NCBI GenBank assembly: GCA_024734555.1
Contig: JANPWX010020521.1
Span: 679,875 to 743,874 of the forward strand
Source of the DNA: Trochalopteron elliotii
Lineage: Eukaryota > Chordata > Aves > Passeriformes > Leiothrichidae
Length of the DNA stretch: 64,000 nucleotides
Reading direction: 5' to 3'
Below, piece by piece: positions 61,431-64,000 of the stretch; within the stretch, counting starts at the first letter, position 1, and the number at the start of each line of letters is the position of its first letter. The notes beneath the pieces were generated by a model that saw only the letters and a program-made list of their open reading frames with translations, was not told the DNA's origin and searched no databases. The position numbers were made by a program, and so were the translations under genes.

Positions 61431-61945
61431 CAACCCAGGTACAGGACCTTGCACTTGGTCTTGTTCAACTTCATGCGGTACACATGGGACCATTCCTCAA
61501 CCCTGTCAAGGTCTCCCCAGGAGACACACCTGCTCTCAAGCACATCAGCTTCATCACTCAGCTTGGTGTCATCTCTCCACTTGCTGAGAGTGTATTCACT
61601 CCCACTGTCCCTCTCATTGATAAAGCCATTAAATAGGATTAGTCTCTTGAGGGACACTCCTCATTACTGGTTTCCACTTGAACATTGAGCCATTCACTGT
61701 AACTCTTTGTATGTGGCCACTCAGGCACTTCCTTCTCTGCCCTGCAGCCCATTTATCAAGATGAAATCTCTCCAATTTAGACATAAGAATGTTGTAGGGG
61801 ACTGCACCAAGAGTTTTACAGAAGCCCAGTTAGGTGACATTCATAGCTCTTCCTTGTCCACTGATATAGTTACTTTACTATAGAGGACTACTATGTTAGT
61901 CGGGAGGAAATCTTTTCCAAGACATTCACATAAATTGGATTCAAG
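61431..61945 (-). mobile_element. CR1 LINE, 5' side of the split copy
   Basis: This continues the CR1 RT region. The minus-strand ORF at 61289-61657 contains DDTKLSDEADVLESR and LNKTKCKVLYLGWGN, the CR1 palm-domain region, with the first residue of the usual FADD/YADD altered to RDD. It is 5'-truncated near 61945 and non-functional. Confidence 0.9.
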
Positions 61946-62240
61946 AGAAGTTGAAGGTTTATCTCTTTTTATGAAGTGGAAGTTTATTGTGTATACCACA
62001 GAAACATATAAAATTGTCTTTATTTAGATTGTCACACAGCTGAACACTCTTTGATTTAATCCAAACTCCTTAGAATATAAAATTATTATGGTTCTCATCC
62101 TTCAACTTCTGAGCAATATGCTAGTGAAACTAAAGGTGACTGGATTTACAAAAATATTACCAAGAGCAATTGTCTTTCAAAAAACCATAGTAGTTTGACA
62201 CATCATATGAATCTGTAAAAGATACCATTTGGAACAGCTG

Positions 62241-62475
62241 AATCACAGAATCATTGAATGGTTTAGGAGGGACATTATAAAGATCATCCAGTTCCAAACC
62301 CCCTGCCATGAGACCTCCTATCAGACCAGGTGGCTCAAAGTCCCATCCAGTCTGGACCCAGCTTTGAACACTTCCAGGGATGTGGCAGCCACAGCTTCTC
62401 TGAGTAACATGTGATAGTGCCTCAACACCCTCATAGTAAAGAATTTCTTCCAGATATTTAAATGTGCCAGTTTTC
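62241..62475 (-). mobile_element. CR1 LINE 3' tail fragment
   Basis: The plus strand begins AATCACAGAATCATTGAATGG and includes AACACTTCCAGGGATGTGGC and AGTAAAGAATTTCTTCCAG, the reverse complement of a CR1 3' UTR. It is separate from the copy ending at 61945. Confidence 0.92.
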
Positions 62476-63504
62476 ACAATATTGGTCAAATCAGCTTGTA
62501 TTTAGCTATTCATGATCATGGTTTGTAGGATACAATTTTATGACACTTGAAACAATGATAATCGTGACACAGCAATGACATAAATTGCAATTAAAAATTA
62601 TATTCGGATTCCAGGAAAATTTCACTCCTAAATCAAGCAGAGAAAACAATATCAAAACTTAAATGCACAGACACAGCTATTCATCAGTATGTACCAGTTT
62701 TCCTAAATATGTGTTTAACTCTCACAAACATTTGTATTTTGACAGCGTCTTGTGACAGGCTCTAGTATGATCTCTGTCCAAGGCAATTCCTTTGATAATG
62801 AGGGGGCAGAACTTGTCTAGACCAAAATAAAGAGAGCAGAAAGCTATAAAACACTGCAGGTAACATAAAGGCAGGAAATGAGGACTAGAAAAGAACTTGA
62901 AGAACACCTTGCAAAGGATGCTCAGACTGGCAGTAAAATGGTCTTTACATACATCACAAGAAAGAAGGTAGTTACAAAATTCATGAGATGGGTTAAAAAC
63001 AAAAGTCTTTACTGGGGGAAGGAATAGGAGAGAGTGGTCGAGGATGGCAAAGCTAGCGGGGAAGCTCAAAAACTCATCTGGCCCAGGCTGCATTTGGAGA
63101 TGCTGGGGATTCATGACACCAGACCTGCCTCCCACTGAGGAGGATGGGACCTACATCGACTTGAAGTAACTCCACAGGAAATATGAGCCTAAATAGGAGA
63201 GAAAAATACAGGCTATGCAAACCTTTCACCTGTAAGTGAAGGAAGTCATCCAAACTAGGTGACATTGAGGCACAAGTGATGAGAGACCTCAGCTACCAAG
63301 CTGGAACTACTGGTTGTGGCACAGAACCCACCCTCATGGTTGGGAGGTGGCCACCAAAGTATCACTGCCATGACAGATCCCAGCTTGAGAGGGAGAAACT
63401 GGAGAGGCTGCCTCATCCATTGTGGAGCTGAACCACTTGTGGCAAAGCTCACACAGCACATGGACAAACAGGGGCTGACAGGGAAGATTTTATCCACGTG
63501 CGAC
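62476..63504. other. Non-coding stretch
   Basis: No gene recognised. A minus-strand ORF of 137 codons (62722-63135) has no domain that I recognise and overlaps other short ORFs. The sequence becomes more G+C-rich toward the CR1 tail at 63505. Confidence 0.4.
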
Positions 63505-63676
63505 CAGTGACAGACTCTCCAGAGAGGTTATGGAGTCTCCCCACCTGGAGATACTTCAGAACTGTCTGCACACAATACTGTGCCACTCAGGTGACCGTTC
63601 TTGAGCAGGGAGGCTGGATCAGATGAGCTTCTGTGATAACTTCCAACCTTGCCGTCCCGTGATTCTGTGATCTTTA
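63505..63676 (+). mobile_element. CR1 LINE 3' tail fragment
   Basis: Sense-strand CR1 3' end: CACCTGGAGATACTTCAGAA, TTGAGCAGGGAGGCTGGATC, AACTTCCAACCTTG and the terminal GTGATTCTGTGATC. The 5' boundary is approximate. Confidence 0.88.
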
Positions 63677-63682
63677 AATGGC

Positions 63683-64000
63683 TGTCCTGGGTTGACGGTG
63701 CCTGCTATCCCAATCGTGCTGCTTTATCTCTATGTACTGCACTGTTATGTCTAACCGCTGCCCACCCCCCCCCCACCCGCCCCTCGGTGGGGTGTTTTGC
63801 CACGGTGGGGCGACTTGTTCTTTTGCTTTTGCTGCTAGCTTTGCTTTACTGCTAGCTTTGCTTTACTGCTAGCTTTGCTTTACTTTGCTGCTGGCTTTGT
63901 TTTTTTTGCTTTTGCTTTTGTTTTTTTCCCCTTTGCTGGTTGTCGCTGCTTTCGGGTTTTTTTCCCCTTTTTTTTTCTCTCCCTTCCCCCCCCCCCCCCC
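63683..64000 (+). mobile_element. 5' part of an LTR-like element, cut by the window end
   Basis: This begins TGTCCTGGGTTGACGG, the same start as other avian LTRs in this window, directly after the CR1 tail. It holds a G+C-rich stretch with C-runs (about 63757-63790), three perfect 17-bp tandem units (63834-63884) and a long T/C-rich tract to the end. The 3' end is outside the window, so its nature and length are not confirmed. Confidence 0.55.
63834..63884. repeat. Three perfect 17-bp tandem units
   Basis: GCTAGCTTTGCTTTACT occurs three times head to tail (63834-63850, 63851-63867 and 63868-63884), followed by a degenerate TTTGCTGCTGGCTTTG. It sits inside the LTR-like element. Confidence 0.92.

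Overview
The window looks like avian nuclear DNA, most likely passerine. The evidence is several CR1 LINE fragments with the typical bird 3' end (repeats of ATTCTATGR-type sequence and RT remnants with ADDTKL-like motifs), solo LTRs of avian endogenous-retrovirus type (TGT...ACA ends, 5- or 6-bp target-site duplications), and an A+T-rich, gene-poor background. The passerine assignment is inference from LTR style; I could run no search.

There is one convincing protein gene. It is a 986-codon, uninterrupted, G+C-rich minus-strand ORF (7936 down to 4976) with its own TATA-type promoter at about 8047-8145. The protein is built from two alternating modules and carries an exact 174-residue (522-bp) tandem duplication. 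I do not recognise the family. The module array continues past the stop codon as a decayed tail (about 4560-4975), so the present C-terminus looks truncated relative to an ancestor. A minus-strand solo LTR (8510-9142, containing an assembly gap) lies about 0.5 kb upstream of the promoter, and a nested A+T-rich tandem duplication (3812-4530) lies downstream.

Layout: 1-960 unremarkable; 961-1505 solo LTR; 3812-4530 nested tandem repeats; 4560-8145 repeat-protein gene, decayed tail and promoter; 8510-9142 solo LTR; 9148-22834 A+T-rich DNA with a strong palindrome at 16217-16242; 22841-23465 solo LTR; 29991-33530 nest of two CR1 elements, the second split by an LTR; 37231-37633 LTR; 38753-38982 CR1 tail; 41676-42142 solo LTR; 47871-48062 CR1 tail; 53250-53829 second copy of the 961-1505 LTR family; 54540-56180 LTR-like segment with a G+C-rich block; 60788-61945 CR1 split by a solo LTR; 62241-62475 and 63505-63676 CR1 tails; 63683-64000 start of another LTR-like element cut by the window edge.

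No tRNA, rRNA, CRISPR or operon structure was seen, as expected for a vertebrate. Exons of a conventionally spliced gene cannot be excluded by eye in the long A+T-rich stretches, but none was recognised.
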